From Rhynochetos jubatus (taxonomy: Eukaryota; Chordata; Aves; Eurypygiformes; Rhynochetidae), in NCBI GenBank assembly GCA_027574665.1, contig CM050656.1, positions 14,211,501-14,275,500 on the forward strand: a stretch of DNA of 64,000 bases, given 5' to 3'. Position numbers and translations under genes: made by a program. Positions 63,171 to 64,000 of the stretch are shown here, piece by piece. The stretch's first letter is position 1. Each line of letters begins with the position of its first letter. The notes beneath the pieces are model-generated. The model saw nothing but the letters and a program-made list of their open reading frames with translations. It searched no databases and was not told the origin of the DNA.

Positions 63171-64000
63171 ACTTAAACACAGTATATGAAGAGATGATGG
63201 AGGCAACGCTCATACACAGGCAATACCTTAAAATGAATTCCAAGACTCAATGGTTTGGCATTTGTTTAAAATTGTGAGTGGTTTGCTCTTGTTGCTTACC
63301 AGTTTGATATTGCTACTCTGAAAGATGCACTTGAATGTTTTAATTCCCTTCCAAAACTGCCAGTAGAATGATAAATCATCCTGTATTTTCTCCTCTTCCA
63401 GGTACTATAGTGAACAGGGTTCCTTACAATACTCCCTACCAAATCCTTTACCTTAGCAGGCTTCTTATGAACACATGCAAGTGCGAAAGTGATCTCCAAG
63501 GTGATTTTTTAAAGGGGTAGATTTTCTCTACCAGTCTTACCCCCAAATCCTTTGCAGTCCCTGCTTCCTAGGGTAAAGTCCACCATAAGGGTATTCTTTG
63601 CTTCCAGGCATTGCATTTTCCAATTGGCTATAAACAAGACATTTTGCTTGTGATCAGCTTATTAAATGATCCAGTTTGCTTGGTTCATTGACTTGACCTC
63701 TTAATTATTTACTGTTCCATGAATTTTTGGGAGAGCTGCAAACTTCATCAGTGTTGCTTTTAAATCACTGACAAAACATGAGGTTCCCTGTGGGAACGCA
63801 GAAGCAGCTCAGCTCAGCTTGCTTACAGTTACATTTCCAGATCTATTGGTGAGTTCTTTGTCCTTTCAACGGATTTTGTTGAAACTAACAGGCATAAAGC
63901 TGTGGTTAGTCTGTAAAAAGACTATTTTTTTTCCCCCAAACTGAAGGAAGTTTCTTGAAGCGTTCCCCTAATGCATATACTGAAATGCTCATGAGGTACA
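63171..64000 (+). other. PTGFR: PTGFR 3' UTR / downstream flank
   Basis: Follows the stop codon to the window end. I see no AATAAA after 63,171, so unless the hexamer overlapping the stop (63,166-63,171) is used, the 3' UTR probably runs past the window. Nothing else is recognisable. Confidence 0.5.

Noticed and set aside
1..64000. CRISPR arrays, operons, phage or plasmid features
   Set aside because: The window is vertebrate nuclear DNA; no regularly spaced repeats with spacers or clustered bacterial-type genes are present.

Overview
The window is vertebrate genomic DNA, most likely from a bird. The evidence is three CR1 retrotransposon 3' ends, recognisable by their conserved tail and terminal ATTCTATG-type octamers, an endogenous retrovirus with LTRs of a type I know from bird genomes, and one clear vertebrate gene with short coding exons and a long intron. 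There are no bacterial operons, CRISPR arrays or plasmid features.

The only gene I can identify with confidence is PTGFR, the prostaglandin F2-alpha (FP) receptor, on the + strand. Its likely promoter is a strong CpG island at about 43,300-44,560. A probable non-coding first exon ends near 44,106. The first coding exon starts at the acceptor before 45,346, with its ATG at 45,404, and ends at 46,192. After a phase-0 intron of 16,672 bp, the last coding exon runs from 62,865 to the stop at 63,168-63,170. The joined product is 364 residues (263 + 101), against 359 in human, with all seven membrane segments and the prostanoid-receptor signature residues.

Region by region: 1-13,045 is AT-rich intergenic DNA with only simple repeats. 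13,046-16,646 is a decayed endogenous retrovirus with a 5' LTR stub, primer-binding site, broken RNase H and integrase reading frames and a nearly complete 3' LTR. 16,647-43,300 is gene-free and holds a CR1 tail, a MIR-like SINE, a CR1 stub and a solo LTR related to the retrovirus. 43,300-44,560 is the CpG island, which contains a 16-bp minisatellite. 44,107-62,864 holds the PTGFR introns, with a CR1, an AT microsatellite, small duplications and an unexplained codon-like block on the minus strand. 63,171-64,000 is 3' UTR or flank.

The most useful leads are alternative forms of the receptor: a stop just after the exon-2 donor, a possible alternative exon 133 bp downstream, and an open frame running into exon 3. 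Others are an 11-codon upstream ORF at the exon-2 border, the promoter minisatellite, an intact CRE in the solo LTR, and the minus-strand codon-like block at 54,976-55,216. I found no convincing new multi-gene system.
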